Shown in pieces: positions 7,802 through 16,036 of a stretch of 64,000 nucleotides of DNA (position 1 is its first letter; each line of letters begins with the position of its first letter). The notes under the pieces are model-generated. The model worked only from the letters and a program-made list of their open reading frames with translations, was not told the DNA's origin and did no database searches. The DNA is from Streptomyces sp. 71268. Lineage in GTDB: Bacteria; Actinomycetota; Actinomycetes; Streptomycetales; Streptomycetaceae. The position numbers and the translations under genes are program-made. The stretch is from contig NZ_CP114200.1 of the NCBI RefSeq assembly GCF_029392895.1, forward strand, positions 4,619,001-4,683,000. Reading direction: 5' to 3'.

Positions 7802-8102
7802 CCCGCCCCGGCGCGCCGGCCCCGACCCGCACCGCCCGCGCCCGACGGCCCCACCCGCATCCCCCGCCCCGCCCGGACCCCGGTCCCGGCGGGGCTGTCG
7901 CGTTCCGTGGGTGTGGGTGTGGGCGTGGGTGGGCGGCCGGTGCGTGAGGGGGGAGGGCCGGCCGGGGGACGGTTGGCGAGGCGTTCCGGGACGCGTCCGC
8001 TTGCGGACAGAACCTGTCCGCGAGGCTGCGTAGCGTGTTCTTCAGCGAGGCCGGGGGAACGCGCCGGCCCCATCGGAGAGCCCCACCGGAGAGGCGGACC
8101 CC
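7802..8102 (+). other. Intergenic region with a G-quadruplex motif
   Basis: No gene is visible. Positions 7909-7933 hold five GGG runs separated by TGT, TGT, CGT and T, a textbook four-tract G-quadruplex pattern on the + strand. The end supplies the ribosome binding site of the DinB-like gene (GAGAGGCGG near 8090). Confidence 0.5.
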
Positions 8103-8654
8103 ATGCCCACTTTCGTAGACGCCGAGCCCCGCGGCGACGAGCGCGCCGCGCTGCTGAACTACCTCGCCGCCCAGCGCGGCGGCATCCGGCGGGCCCTGCT
8201 CGGGCTCACCGACGAGCAGGCGACCCAGAAGCCGACGGTGAGCGAGCTGTCGCTGTTCGGCCTGCTCAAGCACGTGGCCGAGGTGGAGCAGGGCTGGATC
8301 ATGGGCACGCTCGCCGGGCGCCCGGAGGAGACCGTGCGGCGGACGTACGAGACCTGGCACGAGTCCTTCGAGCGGGTCGGTGAGGAGACGGTGGCCGGCC
8401 TGCTCGCGTACTACGAGAAGGTCGCCCGGCAGACCGAGGAGTACGTCAACTCGCTGCCTGACCTGGACGTCGTCGTCACGCTGCCGGAGGCGCCCTGGTA
8501 CCCGCAGGACCGGGACCGCTCCGCGCGCTGGATTCTGCTGACCATGATCCAGGAGGTGGCCCGGCACGCGGGGCACGCGGACATCATCCGGGAGGCCATC
8601 GACGGGAAGACCGCGTTCGTGCTGGTGGACGAGGCGGGGGACGGCGCGGTGTGA
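8103..8654 (+). CDS. DinB-like / DUF664 family protein
   Basis: The 183-aa helical protein matches the DinB/YfiT fold. It has an N-terminal helix with ERAALLNYLAAQRGGIRRALLGLTDEQA (read in parts), a conserved LLKHVAEVEQGW (His near residue 60) and a second His pair near VARHAGHADIIREAIDG. The three spaced histidines are the divalent-metal site of this family, whose members include bacillithiol- and mycothiol-dependent transferases and many of unknown function. Start ATG 8103 has GAGAGGCGG upstream. It is convergent with the VOC gene and separated from it by a hairpin at 8676-8700. The specific activity is not predictable. Confidence 0.8.
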   Translation: MPTFVDAEPRGDERAALLNYLAAQRGGIRRALLGLTDEQATQKPTVSELSLFGLLKHVAEVEQGWIMGTLAGRPEETVRRTYETWHESFERVGEETVAGLLAYYEKVARQTEEYVNSLPDLDVVVTLPEAPWYPQDRDRSARWILLTMIQEVARHAGHADIIREAIDGKTAFVLVDEAGDGAV

Positions 8655-8675
8655 GCCGCGCGCCCGCACCGGGCG

Positions 8676-8700
8676 GCCCCGTACCCCTCGCGTACGGGGC
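8676..8700. terminator. Bidirectional hairpin between DinB-like and VOC genes
   Basis: GCCCCGTAC (8676-8684) and GTACGGGGC (8692-8700) form a 9-bp stem with a 7-nt loop between two convergent genes. Confidence 0.6.
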
Positions 8701-8744
8701 GCCCGCCCGCGCCGGGGCGAGCCCGGCCGGTCACCGGGGGCGAA

Positions 8745-9542
8745 CTAGGCCGGCCCTGCGCCCGGTTCGTCGCCCAGTTCCTCGCGCAGTTCGGCGGACC
8801 GGCGCAGCGCGTCGCGCACGCCGGCCCGTTCCTCGGCCGTGAGCGTGACGCCGTCGGCCCGGCGGAGCAGCTCCGCGCCCCGCTCCGGCTCGTCCAGCCG
8901 GATCGCGAGGTCGGCGCGGAGCACCAGCGCGGCCACCCACTCCGGCGCCGTCGGACGCTCGCCGGCCGCGTCGGCGCCCGGCTCCTCGGCCGCCTCGGCG
9001 CCCGGCTCGTCGGGCACGTTGGCCTCGGCCCTGGCCAGCGCCCGGTCGAGCACGCGGGCCGCCTGCCGGTGGTCGCCCTTCGCGTCGCCGAGCAGCGCCG
9101 CCAGGTGCAGCGCGCGGGCGAATTCCCCGTCCGGCCGCGGCCCGTGCTCCAGGCTCTCGCCGGTCGGCTGGCCGATCCGCAGGCAGTTGCCGCCGGGGTC
9201 GGTCACCAGGAACTGCCGCACGCCGTACGTGGTGTCCCGCAGCGGCCCGATCCTCGGGATGCCGCGTGTGGGCACCCTGCCGTACGCCGCCCGCAGGCCG
9301 GCGCGGAACGCCGCGTGCAACGCGTCCACGGCGTCGGTGGAGATCAGGCAGGTGCTGTAGGAGGTGGCCGGGTCGTGCCGGCGCATCCCGAAGAAGTGCA
9401 GGGATATCGCCCCGCGTTGGACCACCGCGTACGGGTTGGGGCTGGTCTGCTCGAAGGTGGTCTCGAAGCCGATGGCGCGGTAGAAGTCGAGCGTTTCCGG
9501 GATCGAGCGGCACGGGAACACGGGCGTGGTCGTCTCCGTCAT
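8745..9542 (-). CDS. VOC (glyoxalase/bleomycin-resistance-like) protein with C-terminal TPR-like extension
   Basis: The 265-aa protein has an N-terminal VOC domain of about 120 residues (PVFPCRSIPETLDFYRAIGF ... FLVTDPGGNCLRIG). An Ala/Glu-rich helical extension follows (ALHLAALLGDAKGDHRQAARVLDRALARAEA, read in parts, then ALVLRADLAIRLDEPERGAELLRRA) that resembles one or two tetratricopeptide repeats. VOC proteins include antibiotic-sequestering resistance proteins and metal-dependent dioxygenases. Start ATG 9542 gives the canonical MTETTTPVFPCRS; a GTG at 9572, directly next to a PadR-type operator (9573-9588), would add ten residues. It is divergent from the PadR gene and shares its operator, so it is probably repressed with the exporter downstream. 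Confidence 0.8.
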   Translation of the reverse strand: MTETTTPVFPCRSIPETLDFYRAIGFETTFEQTSPNPYAVVQRGAISLHFFGMRRHDPATSYSTCLISTDAVDALHAAFRAGLRAAYGRVPTRGIPRIGPLRDTTYGVRQFLVTDPGGNCLRIGQPTGESLEHGPRPDGEFARALHLAALLGDAKGDHRQAARVLDRALARAEANVPDEPGAEAAEEPGADAAGERPTAPEWVAALVLRADLAIRLDEPERGAELLRRADGVTLTAEERAGVRDALRRSAELREELGDEPGAGPA

Positions 9543-9572
9543 GGCGGCGAGCTTGTCAGTCAGAAGCGCCAC

Positions 9573-9609
9573 TAGTCAAAATTGAGTAGCTCTCCGGCGG
9601 CCGTCTAAT
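9573..9609 (+). promoter_or_regulatory. PadR-type operator and candidate promoter of padR
   Basis: TAGTCAAAATTGAGTA (9573-9588) is an imperfect palindrome matching the sites at 10366-10381 and 10414-10429. TTGAGT (9582-9587) and TCTAAT (9604-9609), 16 bp apart, form a plausible promoter for the padR gene with the operator overlapping its -35 box. Confidence 0.65.
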
Positions 9610-9661
9610 CTTGGTGTTGACAAGCGGGCGTGTGTGTGGCGTGGAGATGGGGTGGCGGGCG

Positions 9662-10324
9662 ATGTCGGCGATGCGGTTGCTGGTGCTCGGGGCGGTGCGG
9701 CAGCACGGGCGCGCGCACGGCTACATGGTGCGCAACGACCTGGAGTTCTGGGGCGCGCACGAGTGGTCCAACGCCAAGCCCGGGTCGATCTACCACGCGC
9801 TCAAGCAGATGGCCAAGCAGGGCCTGCTGTTCGCCCACGACGTCGCGCCGAGCACGGCGGGCGGCCCGCCGCGCACCGAGTACGAGCTGACCGACAAGGG
9901 GGAGGAGGTCTTCTTCGCCCTGCTCAGGGAGGCGCTGTCGAGCTGGAACCCCAAGCTCGACGTGCTCAGCGCGGGCGTCGGGTTCATCGTGGACCTGCCG
10001 CGCGACGAGGCGATCGCCCTCCTGCGGCAGCGCCTGAAGGGCCTGGAGGACTGGCACGAGACGGTGACGGACGCGTACGTGCCGGACGAGGGCGCCGAGT
10101 CGATCGGGCACATCGCGGAGATCATGGAGCTGTGGCTGTCCGCCGTGGACAGCGGTACGGCCTGGACGCGCGCCCTGATCGAGCGGCTTGAGGGCGGCGC
10201 GTACGTCATGGCGGGCGAGGGTGAGCCGTTCCGGGCCGTGCTCCCGGAGGGCGTCGAGAACCCGTACGGCACGGTCCCGCACCCGGGTGACGCGGCGGCG
10301 GGCGGGCCGCGGCGCGAGGAGTAG
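9662..10324 (+). CDS. PadR-family transcriptional repressor
   Basis: The 220-aa protein has the PadR winged helix: MRLLVLGAVRQHGRAHGYMVRND (in parts), KPGSIYHALKQMAKQGLL, and the wing GGPPRTEYELTDKGEEVF. A longer C-terminal helical dimerisation domain follows. PadR proteins commonly repress neighbouring multidrug exporters or detoxification genes until a small molecule binds. That fits here: VOC gene on one side, DrrAB-type exporter on the other, each preceded by the same TAGTCAAA palindrome. The start at 9662 gives the usual MSAMRLL N-terminus; ATG 9647 and GTG 9641 are alternatives and no ideal Shine-Dalgarno is visible. Confidence 0.88.
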   Translation: MSAMRLLVLGAVRQHGRAHGYMVRNDLEFWGAHEWSNAKPGSIYHALKQMAKQGLLFAHDVAPSTAGGPPRTEYELTDKGEEVFFALLREALSSWNPKLDVLSAGVGFIVDLPRDEAIALLRQRLKGLEDWHETVTDAYVPDEGAESIGHIAEIMELWLSAVDSGTAWTRALIERLEGGAYVMAGEGEPFRAVLPEGVENPYGTVPHPGDAAAGGPRREE

Positions 10325-10365
10325 CCGCCGGCCGGTCCTTGGGGCAGGCGGGGTCGCGGGTCGAG

Positions 10366-10429
10366 TAATCAAGTTTGACTAACCGCGTGGGCGGGCAGTA
10401 CCTTCTGCGCTCCTAGTCAAACTTGACTA
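10366..10429 (+). promoter_or_regulatory. Exporter promoter bracketed by two PadR-type operators
   Basis: Two palindromes, TAATCAAGTTTGACTA (10366-10381) and TAGTCAAACTTGACTA (10414-10429), flank a candidate promoter. TTGACT (10375-10380) lies inside the first, then an 18-bp spacer, then TACCTT (10399-10404). The second operator would cover the transcription start. The arrangement predicts tight repression of the ABC exporter genes. Confidence 0.75.
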
Positions 10430-10480
10430 CTGGATCGCGGGGCGGTGGCGTCCCGCGGTCGGCGGCTGGAGGGGAAGGCA

Positions 10481-11524
10481 TTGGCTGACCACGATCACGC
10501 GATCGTCGTCGAGGGGTTGGAGAAGCGGTACGGCAAGCACCGGGCCCTGGACGGCCTCGACCTGGTGGTGCCGCGCGGCACCGTACGCGGCGTGCTCGGC
10601 CCGAACGGCGCCGGCAAGACGACCAGCGTGCGGGTGCTCGCGACGCTGCTGCGGGCCGACGCCGGGCGGGCCCGCGTCGCCGGGTTCGACGTGGCGACCC
10701 ACCCCGACGAGGTGCGGTACCGGATCGGGCTGCTCGGGCAACACGCGGCGGTGGACGAGGAGCTGAGCGGATTCCAGAACCTGGAGATGTTCGGCAGGCT
10801 CTACCACCTCGGGGCCGGCCGGGCCCGGCGGCGGGCGGGCGAACTCCTTGAGCAGTTCGGCCTGGCCGAGACCGGCAAGAAGGCCATCAAGCAGTACAGC
10901 GGCGGCATGCGGCGCCGGCTCGACCTCGCGGCCGGGCTCATTATGCGCCCTCAGGTCCTCTTCCTGGACGAGCCCACCACCGGGCTCGATCCTCGGGGGC
11001 GGCGCGAGGTGTGGAACGCGGTGCGCTCGCTGGTCGGCGACGGCACGACGGTGCTGCTCACCACCCAGTACCTGGAGGAGGCCGACCAGCTCGCCGACCG
11101 CATCACGGTCGTCGACCACGGCCGCGCCATCGCCGAGGGCACCGCGGACGAGCTGAAGTCGACCATCGGCGGGGACCGGATCGACGTGGTGCTGCACCAC
11201 GCGGAGGACCTCCCGGCCGCCGCGTCCGTCCTCGGCATGGCGGCGCGCGCGAACGGCGTCGAGACCGACGAGGACGCGCTGCGCGTCAGCGCCCCCGTCG
11301 CGGACCGGGTGGCGGCGCTGACCGAGACCGTACGGGCGCTGGCCGCGGCCGGCATCGAGGCCAGGGACATCGCGCTGCGCCGCCCCACCCTCGACGAGGT
11401 CTTCCTGCACCTGACGGGTGCGCGCCCGGACGGGGAGGGCTCCCGGACGGAGCTGGCCGGCGCCCCGGCGGGGGCCGCGGCGGGCGAGCGGGGCGTACGG
11501 AACGAAGGGGAGGCGGCGGAATGA
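10481..11524 (+). CDS. DrrA-like ABC exporter, ATP-binding subunit
   Basis: The 347-aa ATPase has Walker A GPNGAGKT (residues 40-47), signature [11 protein letters not shown], Walker [13 protein letters not shown], and the DrrA-type C-terminal region ending [11 protein letters not shown]. DrrA/daunorubicin-resistance family members power efflux of drugs, lipids or secondary metabolites with an ABC-2 permease, which is the next gene (ATGA overlap). The TTG at 10481 is chosen as the start because GGAGGGGAAGG sits immediately upstream with ideal spacing. GTG 10445 lacks any such site and would add 12 unconserved residues. Expression is expected to be controlled by the PadR protein through the sites at 10366-10429. 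Confidence 0.93.
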   Translation: MADHDHAIVVEGLEKRYGKHRALDGLDLVVPRGTVRGVLGPNGAGKTTSVRVLATLLRADAGRARVAGFDVATHPDEVRYRIGLLGQHAAVDEELSGFQNLEMFGRLYHLGAGRARRRAGELLEQFGLAETGKKAIKQYSGGMRRRLDLAAGLIMRPQVLFLDEPTTGLDPRGRREVWNAVRSLVGDGTTVLLTTQYLEEADQLADRITVVDHGRAIAEGTADELKSTIGGDRIDVVLHHAEDLPAAASVLGMAARANGVETDEDALRVSAPVADRVAALTETVRALAAAGIEARDIALRRPTLDEVFLHLTGARPDGEGSRTELAGAPAGAAAGERGVRNEGEAAE

Positions 11525-12387
11525 CGGCGACGGCGACGGACGCGCGAGGGACGGACGTGGGGGAGCTGTCCGTGATGGCGCGGCCCACGGGGCTGGCGGG
11601 GCGGCTCGGCTGGGCGCTGACCGACTCCTGGACGATGACCCGGCGCGAGCTGGCCCACTGGGCCCGGCAGCCGGTGCGACTCGTGGTGGGACTGGTCTTC
11701 CCGGTGATGATGCTGGTGATGTTCGCGTACTTCATCGGCGGCGGCATGCACGTCGCCGGGGGAGGGGACTACAAGGAGTTCCTGTTCCCCGGGATGCTCG
11801 CGCTGACCATGGCCTTCGGCATCGAGTCCACGATGGTCTCGGTCACCACGGACCTCAACAAGGGCGTGCTCGACCGCTTCCGGGCGATGCCGATGAGCAG
11901 GTGGGCGGTGCTCGTCGGGCGCAGCGCGGCCGACATGATCGAGTCGCTGGTCAGCGTGTTGGTGCTGCTGGTGGCGGGGCTGTTGATGGGCTGGCGCTGG
12001 CACGGCGGGTTCGCCGCCGGGCTCGCGGCGATCGGGCTGCTGCTCCTGCTGCGCTTCGCGATGCTCTGGGTGGGGATCTACCTGGGCATGGCCGCGGGCA
12101 AGCCGGAGCTGGTGCAGGCGGTGCAGATCCTGGTCTGGCCCGTCGGCTTCCTGTCCAACGCGTTCACCTCGGCCGACACGATGCCGGACTGGCTGGGCGC
12201 GATCGCGGAGTGGAACCCGATGTCCGCCACCGCGACCACCGTCCGCGACCTGTTCGACAACCCCGGCTGGGGCGGCGACTCCTGGGCCGTCGACCACGCG
12301 GGCCTGCTGGCCGTCGTCTGGCCGCTGGCGCTGATCGTGGTGTTCGCCCCGCTGGCCGTGCGGCGCTACCAGCGCCTCGGCGGCTAG
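11521..12387 (+). CDS. DrrB-like ABC-2 exporter permease
   Basis: The 288-aa membrane protein has six predicted hydrophobic segments, the first around [20 protein letters not shown]. It carries the ABC-2 hallmark [17 protein letters not shown] between the second and third segments and the [16 protein letters not shown] element before the last. Its ATG overlaps the stop of the ATPase gene (ATGA), so the subunits are coupled. Together they make a half-transporter set typical for efflux of hydrophobic compounds. Substrate is unknown; the divergent VOC gene and PadR control hint at antibiotic or xenobiotic defence. Confidence 0.92.
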   Translation: MTATATDARGTDVGELSVMARPTGLAGRLGWALTDSWTMTRRELAHWARQPVRLVVGLVFPVMMLVMFAYFIGGGMHVAGGGDYKEFLFPGMLALTMAFGIESTMVSVTTDLNKGVLDRFRAMPMSRWAVLVGRSAADMIESLVSVLVLLVAGLLMGWRWHGGFAAGLAAIGLLLLLRFAMLWVGIYLGMAAGKPELVQAVQILVWPVGFLSNAFTSADTMPDWLGAIAEWNPMSATATTVRDLFDNPGWGGDSWAVDHAGLLAVVWPLALIVVFAPLAVRRYQRLGG

Positions 12388-12440
12388 CGCCGGCCGGAGC
12401 CGGTCAGCGCCCTGTCGCGGCCGGTGCGGCTGGTGCGACC

Positions 12441-12476
12441 GGTGCGGCCGGGCCCGGGTTCGGGTCCGGCCGCACC
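12441..12476. terminator. Bidirectional terminator between exporter and wrbA-like gene
   Basis: GGTGCGGCCGG (12441-12451) pairs with CCGGCCGCACC (12466-12476) in an 11-bp perfect stem. The loop itself contains a smaller GC hairpin. It separates two convergent transcription units. Confidence 0.7.
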
Positions 12477-12483
12477 GCGCGGG

Positions 12484-13104
12484 TCACGCCGCGAGGCCCT
12501 GCTTGATCGCCCGGGTGAAGCGGACCACGCGCTCGGCCTGGACGCGGGCCGCCGTGCGGGCGTTGTCGTCGATGGGCGTCTCCGGGCCACCGACGTGCGA
12601 GGTGCCGTACGGGTTGCCGTCCACGAACTTCGACGGGTCGGTGTAGCCGGGGGCGATCAGGATGCCGCCGAAGTGGTGGATGGTGTTGTAGAGCGCGAGC
12701 AGCGTGGACTCCTGGCCGCCGTGCGTGGTGGCCGACGAGGTGAAGCCGCTGTAGACCTTGTCGGCCAGCTTGCCCTGCTGCCACAGGCCGCCGAGCGTGT
12801 CGATGAACTGCTTGAGCTGCGAGGTGACGTTGCCGTACCGGGTGGGCGAGCCGAAGATCACCGCGTCGGCCCAGATCATGTCGTCACCGGTCGCCTCGGG
12901 GATGTCGGCGGTCGCGTCCGCGTGCGCGGCCCACGCCGGGTTGGACTCGATGGCCGCGCGCGGGGCCAGCTCGGTCGCCCGGCGCAACCGCACCTCGGCG
13001 CCGGCCCGCTCCGCGCTGTCGGCGATCTCCTTCGCGAGCGCGTGGACCGTGCCGGTCGACGAGTAGTAGATGACGGCGACGTTCACGGATGCGGGTGTGC
13101 TCAT
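12484..13104 (-). CDS. wrbA: NAD(P)H:quinone oxidoreductase, WrbA-type flavoprotein
   Basis: The 206-aa flavodoxin-fold enzyme carries the FMN phosphate loop YYSSTGTVHALA (residues about 13-24), the isoalloxazine-binding SPTRYGNVTSQLKQF, and SSATTHGGQESTLL near residue 125. WrbA proteins reduce quinones by two electrons and protect against redox cycling. Length and motifs fit the family (about 200 aa). The ATG at 13104 has GGGAG upstream. It is convergent with the exporter; no obvious link beyond a shared stress or xenobiotic theme. Confidence 0.92.
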   Translation of the reverse strand: MSTPASVNVAVIYYSSTGTVHALAKEIADSAERAGAEVRLRRATELAPRAAIESNPAWAAHADATADIPEATGDDMIWADAVIFGSPTRYGNVTSQLKQFIDTLGGLWQQGKLADKVYSGFTSSATTHGGQESTLLALYNTIHHFGGILIAPGYTDPSKFVDGNPYGTSHVGGPETPIDDNARTAARVQAERVVRFTRAIKQGLAA

Positions 13105-13266
13105 GGCGTACTGCTCCCTCGGGTCTGCTCTCCCTTGCCGCGAGTAGACAATACGGGCATAACGCCGCATGGGCTCGCTGCTGCGCGCGGTGGGCGACAT
13201 GTGGCGGGCGTACGGCTGACCCGGGCCGGGCCCGCCGTGAGACCGAACCGGCTGGGCCCTTCCGTC

Positions 13267-13330
13267 ATGTCGCCGCCGTCACCGCTGTCGCCACCGTCGC
13301 CGCTGTCGCCGTCGCCGTCGTCACCGCTGG
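13267..13330. repeat. Low-complexity GCC/GTC trinucleotide tract
   Basis: An irregular run of CCGTCACCG, CTGTCGCCA and related units lies between the wrbA-like gene and the nucleotidyltransferase, touching the latter's stop codon. It looks like slippage-prone simple sequence rather than a gene. Confidence 0.4.
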
Positions 13331-13941
13331 GTCGCCGCGAGTCGGGCGCGCCACGGGTGGGCCGGGCGGGTGCGGGCGATGGCGCGGGAGAGCCACGCCC
13401 GTTGGGGCGGGGTCAGGTGCGGTAGCGCGGCGGCGAAGTCCCGCTCGTCCTTGGGGCGCGGCGCGGCGGCCTTGTAGTAGAGCTGCGCCTCGGGGGTGAG
13501 GTACGGGACGCCGGTCGGGGTGCGGCGGCCGAGCGCCGCCAGCGGCAGGCGTACCCCGGGATCGCGCCGGGAGATCCACGTCTCGCCCACCGCCTCGTCG
13601 AGCATGAGCTGCACGCGCCAGGGCTCCGCCGGACCCGGCCGGCACCACACGTCGTGGACCGAGGCGGGCAGCGGTTCGCCCGGCGCCCAGCGGCGCAGCG
13701 TGCCCGGCGGGTCGGCGGCCCACCACTCCCAGCCGGCCAGTGCGCGCTGCGCCGCGAGCTGGTCCCGGCGCAGCAGCAGGACGTCGATGTCGGCGTGGTC
13801 CCGGACGGCGTGCCCGGCCGCCAGCTCGATGGCGTACCCGCCGGCGATCCACCACGGCGTCGACGCGCCGGCGAACCGGCGCGCGACCACCGCCGGCGTC
13901 TCCGGCTCCCACGGGCCCCACGGGGTCTCGGTCCGCACCAT
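13321..13941 (-). CDS. Nucleotidyltransferase (aminoglycoside adenylyltransferase-like)
   Basis: The 206-aa protein resembles ANT(2'')/LinB-type nucleotidyltransferases. WWIAGGYAIELAAGHAVRDHADIDVLLLRRDQL holds the GG(x)ID/VD catalytic strand (DHADIDVLLLR; Asp residues near 51-55). Downstream are HDVWCRPGPAEPWRVQLMLDE and a C-terminal YYKAAAPRPKDERDFAA. Family members adenylylate aminoglycosides or lincosamides, but many chromosomal homologues have no proven resistance role. ATG 13941 follows AGGATGGGG. It is divergent from hemC with about 190 bases between. The substrate is not predictable. Confidence 0.75.
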   Translation of the reverse strand: MVRTETPWGPWEPETPAVVARRFAGASTPWWIAGGYAIELAAGHAVRDHADIDVLLLRRDQLAAQRALAGWEWWAADPPGTLRRWAPGEPLPASVHDVWCRPGPAEPWRVQLMLDEAVGETWISRRDPGVRLPLAALGRRTPTGVPYLTPEAQLYYKAAAPRPKDERDFAAALPHLTPPQRAWLSRAIARTRPAHPWRARLAATQR

Positions 13942-14131
13942 GGCCCCATCCTCGCGCGGGCCGGGCGATCCCGGCGTGGGCCCGGGCCGTTTCCGGCGCG
14001 GGGCTGGGCCGAGCCTCGCGCGGGGCCGGCCCGCGCGGGCGTGCGCCCCCGGCTGGCTGGGACGAGGCCGTCGGGGCCGGCCGGGGCGGCGCGGGACGGC
14101 GCGCGGCCGGTGACGGCCTATCGTGGATGAC

Positions 14132-15067
14132 ATGGCCGACGCTGAGCTGATTCGCATCGTCTCCCGTTCCTCGCCCATGGCGCTGGCCCAAGTGGAGCGG
14201 GTGCGCGCGGAGTTGGCCGCGTCGCGGCCCGACATCCGGACCACGGTGGTGCCGGTGACGACCTCCGGCGACCGGTGGCTGGGCGACCTCGCCGAGCTGG
14301 GCGGCAAGGGGGCGTTCACCAAGGAGGTGGACGCGGCGCTGCTGGCCGGTGAGGCCGATCTGGCGGTGCACTGCGTCAAGGACGTGCCGGCCGACCGGCC
14401 GCTGCCCGCGGGCACGGTTTTCGCCGCCTACCTCAAGCGCGACGACATCCGGGACGCGCTGGTCCACCCGGACGGGCTGACCCTCGACCAGTTGCCGGCC
14501 GGCGCCCGGATCGGCACCTCGTCGGTGCGCCGGGTCGCCCAACTCGCCGTCTCGCACCCGCACCTGACCTGCGTACCGATGCGTGGCAACGCCAACCGGC
14601 GACTGGAGAAGCTGGCCGCCGGCGAGGTGGACGCGCTGCTGCTCGCCGTCTCGGGGCTGGCCCGCATCGGCCGCCCGGAGCTGGCCAGCGAGGTGCTGTC
14701 GGTGGAGACGATGTGCCCGCCGATCGGCGCCGGCGTGCTCGGGCTCCAGTGCCGGGAGGACGACGGCGCGACGATCGAGGCCGTGGCCGGCCTCGGTGAC
14801 GCCGACACCTGGCGCGAGACCACCGCCGAACGCATGCTCCTGCACGTCCTCCAGGGCCACTGCAACTCGCCGATCGCCGGGTACGCCAGGGCCGAGCGGG
14901 ACGGGCGGCTCTCGCTACGCGCCCGGGTCTTCACGCCGGACGGCAAGACCGTGCTCGACGCCCACGAGTGGGCCGGCCCGCTCGACCCCGCGACGCTGGG
15001 CACCTCGGTGGCCGTGGCCCTGCTCCGACAGGGCGCGCGCGAGCTGATCGACACCATCCCGCACTGA
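14132..15067 (+). CDS. hemC: Hydroxymethylbilane synthase (porphobilinogen deaminase)
   Basis: The 311-aa enzyme polymerises four porphobilinogens into hydroxymethylbilane for tetrapyrrole synthesis. Diagnostic segments are [35 protein letters not shown] and [12 protein letters not shown]. Cys244 in [11 protein letters not shown] is the attachment site of the dipyrromethane cofactor. The gene stands alone rather than in the hemA-hemC-hemD-hemB cluster usual in Streptomyces, so it may be a second copy used in another pathway or condition. GTG 14123 is an alternative start three codons upstream. rheA is convergent downstream. Confidence 0.93.
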   Translation: MADAELIRIVSRSSPMALAQVERVRAELAASRPDIRTTVVPVTTSGDRWLGDLAELGGKGAFTKEVDAALLAGEADLAVHCVKDVPADRPLPAGTVFAAYLKRDDIRDALVHPDGLTLDQLPAGARIGTSSVRRVAQLAVSHPHLTCVPMRGNANRRLEKLAAGEVDALLLAVSGLARIGRPELASEVLSVETMCPPIGAGVLGLQCREDDGATIEAVAGLGDADTWRETTAERMLLHVLQGHCNSPIAGYARAERDGRLSLRARVFTPDGKTVLDAHEWAGPLDPATLGTSVAVALLRQGARELIDTIPH

Positions 15068-15125
15068 GCCCGACCCCTGCCGGGCGGGTGGCGGCCCCGG
15101 GCTGGTCAGCGCGCCCCGGGCGCCC

Positions 15126-15169
15126 GACGTGCCGCTGTCGTCTGACGTGCCACCGCCTTCTGACGTGCC
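15126..15169. repeat. 18-bp periodic repeat with GACGTGCC core
   Basis: GACGTGCC occurs at 15126, 15144 and 15162, exactly 18 bases apart, in the gap between the convergent hemC and rheA genes. The intervening bases are partly conserved (CTGTCGTCT, CCGCCTTCT). Confidence 0.5.
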
Positions 15170-15193
15170 CCGGGTGGGGGACGGGCCGGGCGG

Positions 15194-15934
15194 TCAGCCG
15201 GCCGGTCCGCCGCCCTCGCCGCGCAGTCGGTCGGTGTGGTGGGTGATGGCGTCGATGCGGGCCGCGAGGTCCGGGTGGTCGGCCTTGAGGTGCGGGTGGG
15301 CGTCGGTGAGCGGCGTGATCAGGTTGGCGGCGTCGTTGTCGCCGAGCGCGTCGGCGATCCGGGACTGGGGTGCGCGCGCCGGGGTGGGCAGATCGGTCAG
15401 GGCGGTGATCCGGCCCGCGAGTTGGCGCAGTTCGGCGGCGTTGGTACGGGCCCAGGCGGTGACGGAGCGGTCGGCGGCCCGTCCCTCCCGGGTGGCCCGT
15501 ACCCGCTGTTCGCCGGTGGTGCCGGGGGTGCCGGGGCGTACCCGCAGGTAGCGGCGCTCGGCGGCCTGGCGGCTGGCCACGCCCAGCGGGTGGGCGAGGT
15601 CCGCCCAGCTCGACCCCGCCGCGCGGGCCGTCTCGATCAGGCCGGACTCCCACCCGGCGAGCTGTTCGCGCAGCTCGCGCAGGAGCAGGAGCGCGGCCAG
15701 CGCCTGGTCGGCGCTGGCCTGGCCGTGCTCGGGCGCCGTCCCGCCGTCGGCGGGGGTGTCGCGCTGGGCGGTGCGGACGGCCTCGTTGATCGCGTCCAGC
15801 GCCGCCGCGGCGGCGAAGAACGAGGGCGGGTCGCCGGGCGCGGCGGGCTCGCGTGGTGCGGAAGGAGGGGTCACGGGAGTCCTCTCGCTGAGCGTCTCAC
15901 TGGGTGTCGCGGAAAGGGACGCCGTCGGCGTCAT
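15194..15934 (-). CDS. rheA: HSP18 transcriptional regulator, RheA-like
   Basis: The 246-aa protein is divergent from hsp18 and separated from it by TGTCATC-N5-GATGACA. As I recall the literature, that is the RheA operator described for Streptomyces albus hsp18, where RheA is a thermosensor repressor that also represses itself. A helix-turn-helix is visible around ARAAGSSWADLAHPLGVASRQAAERRYLR (in parts). The N-terminal 35 residues are Pro/Ser-rich. The ATG at 15934 is preceded at some distance by GGAG. A second, imperfect copy of the half-site (15930-15943) overlaps this start codon. Assignment rests on context plus the family annotation of this protein type. Confidence 0.8.
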   Translation of the reverse strand: MTPTASLSATPSETLSERTPVTPPSAPREPAAPGDPPSFFAAAAALDAINEAVRTAQRDTPADGGTAPEHGQASADQALAALLLLRELREQLAGWESGLIETARAAGSSWADLAHPLGVASRQAAERRYLRVRPGTPGTTGEQRVRATREGRAADRSVTAWARTNAAELRQLAGRITALTDLPTPARAPQSRIADALGDNDAANLITPLTDAHPHLKADHPDLAARIDAITHHTDRLRGEGGGPAG

Positions 15935-15954
15935 CGGATGGACGACACTCCGCT

Positions 15955-15973
15955 TGTCATCGTTTGGATGACA
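15955..15973. promoter_or_regulatory. RheA operator
   Basis: Perfect inverted repeat TGTCATC (15955-15961), GTTTG spacer, GATGACA (15967-15973) between the divergent rheA and hsp18 genes, 63 bases before the hsp18 start. It matches the published RheA operator form TGTCATC-5N-GATGACA as remembered. Confidence 0.85.
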
Positions 15974-16036
15974 TGTTACAACGGTGTCAGCCGAAGCGCA
16001 CTGGCAGTTCGTCCCAGTCCTGGAGGTGTTTCCCCG

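Noticed and set aside
8745..12387. Antibiotic biosynthetic gene cluster
   Set aside because: Only regulator, VOC and exporter genes are present; no polyketide synthase, NRPS, RiPP or terpene genes occur in the window.
13942..14860. Upstream extension of the nucleotidyltransferase frame across hemC
   Set aside because: The extension is antisense to hemC and lacks conservation. ATG 13941 has a ribosome binding site.
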